The notes under the pieces: model-generated
The model's input: only the letters and a program-made list of their open reading frames with translations
Databases searched by the model: none
Told to the model about the DNA's origin: nothing
Position numbers and translations under genes: made by a program
Part shown: in pieces, positions 47,066 to 55,907 of the stretch
How the letters are laid out: the number at the start of each line of letters is the position of its first letter
How positions within the stretch are numbered: the first letter of the stretch is position 1
Assembly (NCBI RefSeq): GCF_029635795.1
Contig: NZ_CP114280.1
Location: forward strand, 2,790,001-2,854,000
Source of the DNA: Dickeya lacustris
GTDB lineage: Bacteria > Pseudomonadota > Gammaproteobacteria > Enterobacterales > Enterobacteriaceae
DNA: 64,000 nt
Reading direction: 5' to 3'

Positions 47066-47175
47066 TTATGCATTTCATGTCGCGATGGAAGCATCTTTCA
47101 TCGCGCAGGGCCGTTCGGCAGGTTATTTCAAATGAAGTAATTTCCATAGTGATTATAAAACCATAAAGAATATGT

Positions 47176-47205
47176 TATATCGAAGCGATATATCGGTGCG
47201 AATAT
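47176..47205. promoter_or_regulatory. Overlapping palindromes upstream of the lyase operon
   Basis: A perfect palindrome TATATCGAAGCGATATA at 47176-47192 shares its right end with a second, imperfect one (TATATCG-GTG-CGAATAT). A TATAGT at 47215 could be a -10 element. The position suits a repressor or activator site for the operon that starts at 47290. No regulator gene is adjacent. The function is inferred. Confidence 0.4.
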
Positions 47206-47289
47206 CGCCAGTGCTATAGTCATCTACAAACAACAGCGACGTCTCGGCCCGCCTCCATTCCCCCATTATTACAATCTAACGAGTAATCT

Positions 47290-48654
47290 ATGGCATCACA
47301 TCTGATTGATTTTCTTCTTATTGGCAATAATTTTGGCACACCAGAAATGCGTGATGTCTGGTCAGAGCAAACCCGCTTGACCCGTCAGGTCGAGGTGGAA
47401 ATTGCGCTGGCGCAGGCTGAAGGTGAACTGGGCGTTATTCCTCAGGATGCCGCGAATGTGATTGCATCCCATGCCAATGCGGCGGCGCTCAATGTAGAGG
47501 ACATCGCCAAAGATGCCGCGCGCATGAAGCACTCTCTGATGCCGACCATTGCCGCTATCCAGAAACAGTGTGGTGAGGCGGGAGAGTACATTCATTATGG
47601 CGTCACTACCCAGGATGTGGTGGATACCGCGACGGTACTGCAATTGCGCCAGGCGTTTGACATCGTTGTGCGCGATACCCGTCTGGTGGCGCTTGAGCTA
47701 AAACGGCTGGCGAAAAAGCATCAATATACTCTGATGACCGGTCGAACCCACGGCATGCAGGCCCTGCCGACAACGTTTGGTTTTAAGCTGGCCGTCTGGC
47801 TGGATGAGTTTATTCGCCATTTGCAACGACTGAATGAAATCCGTGAACGGGTGCTGGTTGGTAATATCAATGGCGCTATCGGTACTTATGCTTCGTTTGG
47901 CGAACTGGGGCCGGAAATTGAACGCCGTACCCTCACCCGACTGGGCCTGAACACACCGAATATCGGCTGGCAATCGGCACGCGATCGTTTTTCTGAATAC
48001 GCGTCTGTTACCGTGTTAATCAGCGGGACGCTCGGTAAAATCGGTAACGAGCTCTACAACCTGATGCGCACGGAAATCAATGAGATTGAAGAACCGTTCT
48101 CTGAAGGGAAAATTGGCTCGACCACCATGCCGCATAAACGCAACCCGGCGGCGCTTGAAGGGCTGGCGAGCCTGACGGCTCCGCTGTTTAAGAGCGCGGC
48201 GCTGATTCATGAGTCGATGAAAGTTGAACATGAGCGCGATGCCATGAGCTGGCGTGCCGAATGGATAGCACTGCCGGAAATCAATATTTATCTCTCCGCA
48301 CAGTTACAGAATGCGCTCGGCATTTTGCGTGGTATGTCGGTTAATGAAAAACAGATGCGCGCCAATCTGGATGTGCAAAACGGCCTGCTGTTGTCTGAGA
48401 AAGTGATGTTCGAAATCGGCAAACTTCTCGGCAAGCAGACGGCCCACCATCTGGTCTATGAGTGTTCGATGGTGGCATTTGAGCAGAACCGGGCGTTCAA
48501 GAGCGTGTTGCTGGAGCACCCGGTGTTATCTGAACACCTCACCGCAGAAGCTCTGGAAGCCTGGCTTGACCCGGCAAATTATCTTGGCAGCGCGCCGCAG
48601 AAAGTGGATGACGTGATTCGCTATGCCGATGACAGCGGTTTGTTGGCAGAGTAA
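47290..48654 (+). CDS. S-(2-succino) lyase, aspartase/fumarase superfamily
   Basis: The 454-aa protein resembles adenylosuccinate lyases (TGRTHGMQALPTTFGFKL, signature GSTTMPHKRNP) but purB is expected elsewhere and this one heads an operon with a GNAT, a polar amino acid ABC transporter and an M20 deacetylase. That set matches the published S-(2-succino)cysteine breakdown pathway in which a lyase of this superfamily splits N-acetyl-S-(2-succino)cysteine into fumarate and N-acetylcysteine; I recall that a Dickeya dadantii enzyme was among those tested. General annotation would be adenylosuccinate lyase family. Function is inferred from context and recall. Confidence 0.8.
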   Translation: MASHLIDFLLIGNNFGTPEMRDVWSEQTRLTRQVEVEIALAQAEGELGVIPQDAANVIASHANAAALNVEDIAKDAARMKHSLMPTIAAIQKQCGEAGEYIHYGVTTQDVVDTATVLQLRQAFDIVVRDTRLVALELKRLAKKHQYTLMTGRTHGMQALPTTFGFKLAVWLDEFIRHLQRLNEIRERVLVGNINGAIGTYASFGELGPEIERRTLTRLGLNTPNIGWQSARDRFSEYASVTVLISGTLGKIGNELYNLMRTEINEIEEPFSEGKIGSTTMPHKRNPAALEGLASLTAPLFKSAALIHESMKVEHERDAMSWRAEWIALPEINIYLSAQLQNALGILRGMSVNEKQMRANLDVQNGLLLSEKVMFEIGKLLGKQTAHHLVYECSMVAFEQNRAFKSVLLEHPVLSEHLTAEALEAWLDPANYLGSAPQKVDDVIRYADDSGLLAE

Positions 48655-48665
48655 CGGGGGCGGCC

Positions 48666-49202
48666 ATGAGCACAGTATTTCGCCAGGTCACACTGGCGGA
48701 TGATGAAGCCTTCCTCGAACTGGCGCTGGCGGCGTATGCTCCGGTGCGCGAGCTGGGTATCAAATTTGATGCCGCCTATGCCGATATTGAGCGGATTCGC
48801 TTTCATATTCAAAACAACGGCGTTTACGTTATGGAAAAAGAGGGGCGCTTCGCCTCGTCGTGTTCCATTCGCTACCCATGGGGCCCGGAGCCAGGGCCGT
48901 TTGGATTACCGCACATCGGGTGGTTTGCCACACATCCCGACTTCAAACAGCAGGGGCTAGGCCGCCAGATGCTGAACTGGCTGGAGCAGGACATTTTGCT
49001 GACGCAATTAAAAGCACCGGCGGTGTCGCTGGGGACAGCGAAAAACCACCCCTGGCTACTTGAGATGTACAGAAATTATGGATTCAAGGACGTGTGTCAG
49101 GCTGATTTGGGTAAAGGACACCAAACCATCTTTATGGAAAAAGTGCTCGACCCGCAGCGTTATAACCAGTGGAAAAAAACACACCCAAGAGCGGAGACCT
49201 AA
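48666..49202 (+). CDS. GNAT N-acetyltransferase, probable S-(2-succino)cysteine acetyltransferase
   Basis: The 178-aa GNAT protein has the acetyl-CoA loop region IGWFATHPDFKQQGLGRQMLNWLEQ and a C-terminal LGTAKNHPWLLEMYRNYGFKDV. It lies 11 bp after the lyase gene and its stop abuts the ATG of the binding-protein gene. In Bacillus subtilis the comparable step is N-acetylation by YxeL. The specific substrate here is inferred from the operon. Confidence 0.75.
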   Translation: MSTVFRQVTLADDEAFLELALAAYAPVRELGIKFDAAYADIERIRFHIQNNGVYVMEKEGRFASSCSIRYPWGPEPGPFGLPHIGWFATHPDFKQQGLGRQMLNWLEQDILLTQLKAPAVSLGTAKNHPWLLEMYRNYGFKDVCQADLGKGHQTIFMEKVLDPQRYNQWKKTHPRAET

Positions 49203-49976
49203 ATGAAAAAAATAACTTTATCAGCACTCACCTTAGCGGCGGCTTTCCTGATAGCGGGTTGTGATGGACAAAAAAGCGGCGAAAAAGTGCTGCGTGTCGG
49301 CGCGACCGGGCAAAGCTACCCGAGCGCGTTCAAACAGGATAACAAACTGGTAGGTTTCGATGTCGAAGTGGCAGAAACCATAGCCAAGGATTTGAACTAC
49401 AAGGTTGAATGGGTGACGGCGGATTTCAGCGGCCTGATGGGGCAACTGGAAGCCAGTAAGCTTGATACCATTGCCAATGTGGTAGCGATTACCCCAGCGC
49501 GTCAGGAGAAATACAGCTTCTCTACGCCTTATAGCTACTATGGCAGCCAGATTGTCACACACAAAGACAACACCAACATCAATACGCTCGATGACCTGAA
49601 AGGGAAAACCGTGGCGGGCGTGCTGGGCTCTAACCACGTTAACAACCTGAAAAAAGCTTTTGCTGACGGCAGCGTCACGATTCGTACTTACGAAACCCGT
49701 GATGGTGCGATGAGCGATGCGCTGGCCAAGCGCGTTGAGGGCTATATTAACTCGCGCCCGATTCTGCTGGCGGAAATCAATAAGCGCAATCTGCCTTTTA
49801 AGATGGTGGGTGAGCCGTTGGTGGTCGAGCAGGTTGGTTTTCCTTTCCATAAGGACAGCCAGGGCGATGCGCTGCGCAAACAGTTTGACGACCAACTCAC
49901 CAAAATGCGCAATGATGGCCGACTGAAAGCGCTGTCGGTGAAATATTTTGGTGAGGATATTACGGCGGCCAAATAA
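49203..49976 (+). CDS. Amino acid ABC transporter substrate-binding lipoprotein
   Basis: The 257-aa family 3 solute-binding protein has a lipoprotein signal peptide with lipobox LIAGC (Cys20) and the family motif GFDVEVAETIAKDLNYKVEW. It begins one base after the GNAT stop. It resembles cystine- and amino acid-binding proteins such as TcyJ/TcyK and YxeM, and probably captures S-(2-succino)cysteine or a related cystine-like compound. Confidence 0.88.
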   Translation: MKKITLSALTLAAAFLIAGCDGQKSGEKVLRVGATGQSYPSAFKQDNKLVGFDVEVAETIAKDLNYKVEWVTADFSGLMGQLEASKLDTIANVVAITPARQEKYSFSTPYSYYGSQIVTHKDNTNINTLDDLKGKTVAGVLGSNHVNNLKKAFADGSVTIRTYETRDGAMSDALAKRVEGYINSRPILLAEINKRNLPFKMVGEPLVVEQVGFPFHKDSQGDALRKQFDDQLTKMRNDGRLKALSVKYFGEDITAAK

Positions 49977-50051
49977 TCCGTCGCCCACTCAACTCCCCGG
50001 GTGGCCGCTGCATCTTCGTCGGTGTGGCTGCCGCCCGTAATGGTATGGTTC

Positions 50052-50723
50052 ATGAATATCGATCTCTCCTACCTGTTAAAGGTCTTTCCCCAGGTACTGA
50101 TGTACTTACCCACCACGCTGTTACTGGCGGTGGTATCAATGCTGTTTGCGATTGTGCTGGGGTTGGTGCTGGCGCTGGTGCGCGAAAGCCGTTTTATCGT
50201 ATTGGTGAAACTGGTTGAGTTATACATCTCACTGTTTCGCGGCATTCCTTCGCTGGTGCAGTTGTTCATTATCTATTTTGGTCTGCCGCAACTGTTTCCT
50301 GCGCTTAACGGCCTGTCAGCCATGACGGCGGCGATCATCGGCTTTAGCCTGAAAAACTCGGCGTATATGGCAGAAATTTTCCGTGCGGCGCTGGCGTCGG
50401 TGGATTTTGGCCAGACCGAAGCCGGGCTGTCGGTTGGCATGAATAAAGTGCAGATTTACCGCCGTATCGTGCTGCCGCAGGCGATGCTCAATGCGCTGCC
50501 AGCAACGGGTAATACGTTTATTTCATTGATTAAAGATACGTCAGTGGCGTTCGCACTCGGTGTATCTGAACTGTTTGCCGAAGGGAAGATGATTGCTGCC
50601 GAATCGCTGCGTTTCTTTGAAACCTTCCTGGTGGTGGGGCTGATTTACTGGATGCTGATTATGGTTTATTCCTGGCTTCAGACCCAGTTAGAAAAGAAAC
50701 TGAGCCACTCACGGCAGCGTTAA
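50052..50723 (+). CDS. Amino acid ABC transporter permease
   Basis: The 223-aa protein has about five membrane segments and the EAA loop EAGLSVGMNKVQIYRRIVLPQAM of polar amino acid permeases. Start choice is uncertain: the ATG at 50052 (MNIDLSYLLKVFPQ) is preferred by comparison with family N-termini, but an ATG at 50040 and a GTG at 50001 are in frame. It follows the binding-protein gene and precedes the ATPase gene by nine bases. Confidence 0.88.
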   Translation: MNIDLSYLLKVFPQVLMYLPTTLLLAVVSMLFAIVLGLVLALVRESRFIVLVKLVELYISLFRGIPSLVQLFIIYFGLPQLFPALNGLSAMTAAIIGFSLKNSAYMAEIFRAALASVDFGQTEAGLSVGMNKVQIYRRIVLPQAMLNALPATGNTFISLIKDTSVAFALGVSELFAEGKMIAAESLRFFETFLVVGLIYWMLIMVYSWLQTQLEKKLSHSRQR

Positions 50724-50732
50724 GGAGCCCCT

Positions 50733-51494
50733 ATGATTAGCGTAAAAAACCTGACCAAACGTTTTGGCGACCAGGTGGTGCTCGATAACATCAGCCTGGA
50801 TATTGCCGAGGGCGAAGTGGTGGCGATTATCGGGCCGTCTGGTTCGGGAAAATCCACCTTGCTGCGCTGCCTGAACTTGCTGGAAAAGCCTGAGTCTGGC
50901 GTTATCAGCATTGCAGGTCAGTCACTGGATACGCGCCGTTATACCACCCGTGAAGAGTATGCCTTGCGGCGGCAGACAGCGATGGTGTTTCAGAACTACA
51001 ACCTGTTTAAGAATAAAACGGCACTGGAGAACATCACCGAAGCGCTGATTGTGGTGAAAAAAATGCCGAAGAAACAGGCTGATGAAATCGGTCTGGCGCT
51101 GCTGGAAAGCGTAGGGCTACGGCCACAGGCGCACCAATACCCGGTGACGCTCTCCGGTGGGCAGCAACAGCGGGTGAGCATCGCGCGCGCGCTGGCGGTC
51201 GATCCGAAGGCGATTTTATTTGATGAACCGACGTCGGCGCTCGACCCGGAGCGGGTGCATGAAGTCTTACAGGTGATTCAACATCTTGCCGGGCAGAACA
51301 CCACGATGGTGATAGTCACCCACGAGATGCAATTCGCCAAAGAGGTGGCTGACCGGGTGATTTTTATGGCGGACGGCCATATTGTTGAGCAAGGGCCAGC
51401 GGAGAAAGTGATCAGCTTTTCTGATAATCCGCAAACGCGCCGTTTCCTGCGCCAGCTTACCCAGATTCAGGAACCACCCGAGTTCGATATTTGA
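50733..51494 (+). CDS. Amino acid ABC transporter ATP-binding protein
   Basis: The 253-aa ATPase has Walker A GPSGSGKST, the signature LSGGQQQRVSIARALA, Walker B ILFDEPTSALDPE and the switch His in VTHEM, all of the polar amino acid subfamily. It energises the permease encoded just upstream. The ATG follows AAGGAGCCCCT, a strong ribosome-binding site. Confidence 0.93.
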   Translation: MISVKNLTKRFGDQVVLDNISLDIAEGEVVAIIGPSGSGKSTLLRCLNLLEKPESGVISIAGQSLDTRRYTTREEYALRRQTAMVFQNYNLFKNKTALENITEALIVVKKMPKKQADEIGLALLESVGLRPQAHQYPVTLSGGQQQRVSIARALAVDPKAILFDEPTSALDPERVHEVLQVIQHLAGQNTTMVIVTHEMQFAKEVADRVIFMADGHIVEQGPAEKVISFSDNPQTRRFLRQLTQIQEPPEFDI

Positions 51495-51572
51495 TAGAAC
51501 CCTATTCACCTGCAAGCCCTCTCAGTTGGGCTGCCCTGAGTGACAGGGCGAGAAAAAGAGGAGTCACCCTGC

Positions 51573-52733
51573 ATGAAACAGCATGCCCAGTATGAGCCGC
51601 TGGCTCAATTTATTCAGGCATTCCGGCACGATTTGCATCAACACCCGGAGTTGTCCAATCAGGAGTTTGAAACCACGCGGAAAATTCGCGCCGTGCTGGA
51701 AAAAGAAGGCATTCGCATTCTGGATTTGCCGCTAAAAACCGGTCTGGTGGCCGAAGTGGGCGGCTTACAGGATGGCCCGCTGGTGGTGGTGCGTTCTGAC
51801 ATTGACGCGCTGCCGATTGAAGAAGAGTCCGGCGTGGCGTTCAGTTCGAAAAATAGCGGCGTCATGCACGCCTGCGGCCATGATTTCCACTCCTCGGCAG
51901 CGCTGGGTGCGGCGATTTTACTAAAACGCATCGAGCCTGAATTAAAGGGTACCGTGCGTATTCTGTTTCAGGCTGCCGAAGAAACCGGCCTTGGTGCTCC
52001 CGAGGTGATTGCCGCAGGCGCATTAGACGGTGCGGCGGCCATTTTCGGCATTCATAACGACCCGACGCTGCCAGTTGGTGTTATCGGCGGTAAAGACGGC
52101 GCGCTGACGGCGGGCGTTGACCGCTTTGAAATCAACATTGCCGCCAAAGGCTGCCACGCTGCCAAGCCGCATGAAGGCAATGACCCTATCATCATTTTGG
52201 GGCAGTTGATTAGCGCGGTGCAGACTATTATCAGCCGTACCGTGCCGTCTGATAATAACGCGGTGGTGTCGATTACTCAGGTACACAGCGGTAGCACCTG
52301 GAACGTTATCCCCGATACGGCCTATCTCGAAGGGACGGTACGTACGTTTAGCCAGCAAGCGCGTGACCTTATCGAGCAGCGCTTTCGCCAGATTGTTGCT
52401 GGCCTTGCCAGCACATTTGGGGCGCAAATCGAGCTGATTTGGCACGCCGGGCCGCCTTCCGTGGTCAATACACCGCATTGGGTGGAGTTTGCGCTACAGG
52501 TGGCTGATGCCGAAGGTTTTGAGGCGCGCCGTGTCGAGGCGAGCCCGATTGGTGAAGATTTTGCGTTCTACCAGCAAAAGCTACCGGGGACGTTCATGAT
52601 GGTTGGCTCCGGCGGCCCTTACGCGCTGCACCATCCTAAATTCCGGGTGGACGACCGCGCGCTGTTTCCCACCGCGCATTACCTGTATCAACTGGCCACG
52701 CAGAGTCTGGAGCAGTTGTCACACGCTGCCTGA
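51573..52733 (+). CDS. M20 amidohydrolase, probable N-acetylcysteine deacetylase
   Basis: The 386-aa M20D peptidase-like amidohydrolase has metal ligands in MHACGHDFHSSAALGAA and AAEETGLGAPEV, and a dimerisation domain (about 185-300). In the B. subtilis pathway YxeP of this family deacetylates N-acetylcysteine to cysteine. The start at 51573 follows AGAGGAG; the open frame begins 11 codons upstream. It is the last gene of the operon and a terminator follows. Confidence 0.85.
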   Translation: MKQHAQYEPLAQFIQAFRHDLHQHPELSNQEFETTRKIRAVLEKEGIRILDLPLKTGLVAEVGGLQDGPLVVVRSDIDALPIEEESGVAFSSKNSGVMHACGHDFHSSAALGAAILLKRIEPELKGTVRILFQAAEETGLGAPEVIAAGALDGAAAIFGIHNDPTLPVGVIGGKDGALTAGVDRFEINIAAKGCHAAKPHEGNDPIIILGQLISAVQTIISRTVPSDNNAVVSITQVHSGSTWNVIPDTAYLEGTVRTFSQQARDLIEQRFRQIVAGLASTFGAQIELIWHAGPPSVVNTPHWVEFALQVADAEGFEARRVEASPIGEDFAFYQQKLPGTFMMVGSGGPYALHHPKFRVDDRALFPTAHYLYQLATQSLEQLSHAA

Positions 52734-52762
52734 CGCGATATTTACCTGATGACGTAATGCCT

Positions 52763-52795
52763 AACCGCCACTACTGCGTTGTGGCGGTTTTTTTA
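52763..52795 (+). terminator. Terminator of the lyase/transporter operon
   Basis: The stem AACCGCCAC / GTGGCGGTT with a short loop is followed by seven T, 30 nt after the amidohydrolase stop. Confidence 0.92.
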
Positions 52796-52844
52796 TGCGT
52801 CCGGCTCAGAGGTGTGGCTTTTTGACGACATTTCCCTATTGCTC

Positions 52845-52862
52845 TGTCGCCAAAGAGTGACA
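52845..52862. promoter_or_regulatory. GlrR-type activator site 1 upstream of glmZ
   Basis: The sequence has TGTC, ten bases, then GACA, which is exactly the TGTC-N10-GACA motif bound by GlrR, the sigma54 activator of glmY/glmZ. It lies about 207 bp before the predicted transcript start. A weaker TGTG-N10-GACA precedes it at 52813-52830. Confidence 0.75.
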
Positions 52863-52907
52863 CTCAATTGATTGATTTTAATAGATAATAACTTTCCGCT
52901 GCCATGG

Positions 52908-52925
52908 TGTCTCTAATTGGCGACA
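52908..52925. promoter_or_regulatory. GlrR-type activator site 2 upstream of glmZ
   Basis: A second exact TGTC-N10-GACA motif lies 63 bp (six helical turns) after the first, about 144 bp before the transcript start. This is the normal range for a sigma54 enhancer. Confidence 0.75.
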
Positions 52926-53001
52926 TTTTGCCTGGAGGTCACGATTGACGTGGGGGATGTAGAGGCCATCAAATAGGGAGATAAAATAATTATTTGTTAT
53001 T

Positions 53002-53014
53002 TATCAATAGCTAA
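53002..53014. promoter_or_regulatory. Possible IHF site upstream of glmZ
   Basis: TATCAATAGCTAA differs from the WATCAANNNNTTR consensus at a single base. It lies in an AT-rich stretch between the GlrR sites and the sigma54 promoter, where IHF would bend DNA to bring them together. Confidence 0.5.
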
Positions 53015-53042
53015 TAAATAATTTTATTCCAACTTTAAAAGT

Positions 53043-53058
53043 TGGCATCATTAATGCT
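53043..53058 (+). promoter_or_regulatory. Sigma54-type promoter of glmZ
   Basis: TGGCATCATTAATGCT has the GG and GC doublets at the -24/-12 spacing of the consensus TGGCAC-N5-TTGCA. The start predicted from -12 (53069) falls within one base of the conserved 5' end of GlmZ (53070). Confidence 0.75.
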
Positions 53059-53069
53059 AAACACTGTGT

Positions 53070-53273
53070 GTAGATGCTCATTCCACCTTCTATGCTTGCT
53101 TCGGCTTCATAAACCTGGGAATGACGCAGAGCCATTTATGGTGCCTGTCGTTTAATGATGGTGTAACGCTCATTCATCATTGTTGAACGTCACGTTGAGT
53201 GGGGCGCCTTAATGTTGTCTTTCAGACCTGATTTTTATTGCACGCTTGTCGCTGGTCGGCAAGCGTTTTTTTT
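53070..53273 (+). ncRNA. glmZ: GlmZ small regulatory RNA
   Basis: The RNA begins GTAGATGCTCATTCCA, as E. coli GlmZ does, contains GGGAATGACGCAGAGCC, ACGTTGAGTG and CAGACCTG blocks of that RNA, and ends in a terminator hairpin ACGCTTG / CAAGCGT with eight T at about 204 nt. GlmZ base-pairs with glmS mRNA with Hfq and activates synthesis of glucosamine-6-phosphate synthase; RapZ and RNase E inactivate it. Its place next to hemY is the same as in E. coli. Confidence 0.93.
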
Positions 53274-53306
53274 GCCTTAATTTCTTGTATTGCATCGATT
53301 TTCGGC

Positions 53307-53331
53307 AAAAAAACCGGCGCAGCGCGCCGGT
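53307..53331 (-). terminator. hemY terminator
   Basis: On the minus strand the stem ACCGGCGCG / CGCGCCGGT type palindrome is followed by TTTTTTTGCC. It ends the hemCDXY transcript, tail to tail with glmZ. Confidence 0.88.
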
Positions 53332-53363
53332 CGTCAGGGGAGGAATAACCGCGTGTCATCGAC

Positions 53364-54560
53364 TCACGCATCATGAGGGGGCTGTAGCGTCAGTAACAGA
53401 CCATCACGGCGCATACGGGCCGCATCTTCAGGGCGTTTAAGGCGATCAAACGCATCGGCGCACCAGGCGTAGTCATAAGCATCCGGCCTGAGTGCCAGCG
53501 CAGCGGAGAAGGCCTCACTCGCCTGTTGCCAGTCGCTATGCTTCATCAGCAATTGGCCGAGCGTACTGTGCAGCAGTGCGTCGTCACTGTGCTGTTTCAG
53601 CCTCTGGCGCAGTAGTTTTTCCAGCGGCTCCGGCTGCCCGCTATTCAGGCGCGGGATCAACTGAACCAGACGAGGGTCAAATTGCTGTTTGAGTCCATCA
53701 ATAATGATTGTTTGGGCGGTGGAATGGTCGTCACACACAATCAGGTGTTCTGCCATGGCAACTTGCATCGCGAGCGACTGCCGTATTTTACGCGGCTGGT
53801 TTTTCCACCACTGTTTTAAACCGCCGCTGCCGCCTTCTGCCATCGCTTGATCCATCAAACCCACCGTGGCCCGTTGCTGCAATTCATCAAACTCACTTTC
53901 ACTGCGCAGGCGCAGTTTGCGCATTATCGGCAGAATATCAAGCAATGCGCTGTAGGCATGAGTACGTAAGAAAGCCTGTTCCGCCAGCCGTAACACTTCA
54001 GGATGGCGAGGGGCGATCTCCAGCAGACGATCGGCACCGTGACGTGCGGCGTGATCTTCATTGCGGGCCAACTGAATGCGTACGCGGGTGATATCTACAG
54101 GTAATGGGTTCGTGTCGGCAATTTCTGCCGCTCTTTCCAGATACTGACGGGTGCGGTAATCATCGCCGCGTTGTTGGGCGGCTTCGGCGGCGAGCAGGTA
54201 GTTGACCACCGGCTGTTCGGCATGGTCGGCATTGCGGGTAAGCAGTTTCTCCACTTGCAGATAGTCACCTTCAGCAAGCTTTAACAATGCCGCTTTGGTC
54301 TGCTGGCGTGCCCGGCTACGTTTGCGGCCGATAAACCAGCCTCGGGTACGCGCTCCGGTACGAAGGAGACGCCGCACTATCCATTCGAGCGCTAAAAATG
54401 CCAGTAAAAACAAGACCAGCATAATCACCAGGCCGGTGACGCTGGTTTCAATATTGTAGCTATCGGTTTGAATGAGCACGTAACCCTGATGGCCAGCCAG
54501 CATTGGGCCGAGTACGATTCCGGCGATGAGCACCACAAATAACAGCAAGACTTTGAGCAT
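53364..54560 (-). CDS. hemY: HemY, heme-biosynthesis operon membrane protein
   Basis: The 398-aa protein has two N-terminal membrane segments (about 1-22 and 40-62), then a cytoplasmic TPR-rich region. It matches the proteobacterial HemY family (MLKVLLLFVVLIAGIVLGPMLAGHQGYVLIQT). Its role is unsettled; it is not the Gram-positive coproporphyrinogen oxidase of the same name. It follows hemX by five bases. Confidence 0.93.
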   Translation of the reverse strand: MLKVLLLFVVLIAGIVLGPMLAGHQGYVLIQTDSYNIETSVTGLVIMLVLFLLAFLALEWIVRRLLRTGARTRGWFIGRKRSRARQQTKAALLKLAEGDYLQVEKLLTRNADHAEQPVVNYLLAAEAAQQRGDDYRTRQYLERAAEIADTNPLPVDITRVRIQLARNEDHAARHGADRLLEIAPRHPEVLRLAEQAFLRTHAYSALLDILPIMRKLRLRSESEFDELQQRATVGLMDQAMAEGGSGGLKQWWKNQPRKIRQSLAMQVAMAEHLIVCDDHSTAQTIIIDGLKQQFDPRLVQLIPRLNSGQPEPLEKLLRQRLKQHSDDALLHSTLGQLLMKHSDWQQASEAFSAALALRPDAYDYAWCADAFDRLKRPEDAARMRRDGLLLTLQPPHDA

Positions 54561-54565
54561 ATTGA

Positions 54566-55693
54566 TCAGCCCTCCTGTGGCTTGGCTGACGGTTGAGCCA
54601 GCAGGTTGCGCACCCGGGTCTGCATCAGTTTGTCTAACAGCGATTGGCTTTGCAGTTCGGTGGGAACATCCATGGCAACGGTCTGCTGACTCAAGGTATC
54701 AAGCTGTTCCAGAAAGGCTTTTGTGCTGGGGTCATTCTCATCAAAGTAAGCGCGTACCCAGGTGGCTGCGGTTTCCAGCGACTGGCGGTAGGTTTCATTT
54801 TGATGGCGTGGCACCGCTTGTGCCGCGATAAGCAGGCGCGAGCGGATATTCTCACGCAGGTACACGTCCTGATTCGGTGCCAGCAGCGGTTCGGCGCTGT
54901 CATCGCGGCGGCGAATAGTAATGAAGTCTGACAAGAACGTGTGCCAACTTTTACTCAGATTCTGCCGCCATTCACTGAGCGAAGCGGATAACGTGGTATC
55001 GTTTTCTTCCATGGGCGCATCATCGGTATCGTTATCAGCCAAACGCAGGTTATCGACCTGATCGGCTAATTGATTGAGCTTGAGAATGATGCCGTCAAAA
55101 TCGATTTGGCTGACACCTGCCAGCGTACCGATATCATGGGTAATCGCGCGGCGTACATCCAGCAGGCTTGGGTCATTCATGTCTGCCAGACTCGCATCTG
55201 CGCTTTTCAGTAATGCGCCAGCGGTCGTCACGTCTTTATCGCTCCACAGCTTTCTTCCGGCTTGTTTAACCAGAAAATCAGCCTGTGCCAGCAGCCAGGT
55301 TTTTGAGTCGTTACTGGCGAGTGTTGCCAGTTTTTCCTGCATTTCGCCAGCCTGACGCGTGAGCGCAGCGAGTCGCTGCTCATCGGCACTGAGCGCTTTG
55401 GCTTGCTGTTCTAGCGTTTGCTGCCATTGCTGCTGCGTTTGCGATTGCTGCTTCTGTAGTGTGCTGAGTTGTTCTTGTAACCGCGCCAGTTCAGCGTTTT
55501 GGCGAGAAAATTGCTGCTGGGCGAGATAATAGAGCCCGCCGCCGACCGCCAGTGAGACCACAATCGCGACCGCACCCAGCACCAGACCATAGCGCCCTTG
55601 GCCGGGAGACGCCGGTGACTTTGGCGGATGTGCGGGTTCAACCCGTTCGACCACCGCATCAGAGGCGGTTGAGGGGGTAATGTGTTCCGTCAT
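54566..55693 (-). CDS. hemX: HemX, uroporphyrinogen-III C-methyltransferase-like membrane protein
   Basis: The 375-aa protein has a cytoplasmic N-terminus, one membrane segment (about 36-58), a Gln-rich coiled coil (about 60-120) and a periplasmic HemX domain. Despite frequent annotation as a methyltransferase it lacks the SAM-dependent enzyme fold. An acidic run [15 protein letters not shown] lies in the middle. It is separated from hemD by 214 bp, more than in E. coli, so a second promoter is possible. Confidence 0.92.
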   Translation of the reverse strand: MTEHITPSTASDAVVERVEPAHPPKSPASPGQGRYGLVLGAVAIVVSLAVGGGLYYLAQQQFSRQNAELARLQEQLSTLQKQQSQTQQQWQQTLEQQAKALSADEQRLAALTRQAGEMQEKLATLASNDSKTWLLAQADFLVKQAGRKLWSDKDVTTAGALLKSADASLADMNDPSLLDVRRAITHDIGTLAGVSQIDFDGIILKLNQLADQVDNLRLADNDTDDAPMEENDTTLSASLSEWRQNLSKSWHTFLSDFITIRRRDDSAEPLLAPNQDVYLRENIRSRLLIAAQAVPRHQNETYRQSLETAATWVRAYFDENDPSTKAFLEQLDTLSQQTVAMDVPTELQSQSLLDKLMQTRVRNLLAQPSAKPQEG

Positions 55694-55907
55694 ATGGGGA
55701 CATCCTATGATCAGGTAATGGTAATTGCCCGGGTTGCAGCGAGCCGCATTAGGGGCAGTTCAATATCCGGCTAATGCTAATCTAATGCTGTTGTTATTTG
55801 ACCAACCCAGACAGTTATTATGCCGTTAATTAATCCGGTTATCAGCACGCGATGTTCACAAGACGCGCCGTCTTACCGATAGCCGACGGAGCAGAGGTTG
55901 CTTTAGC

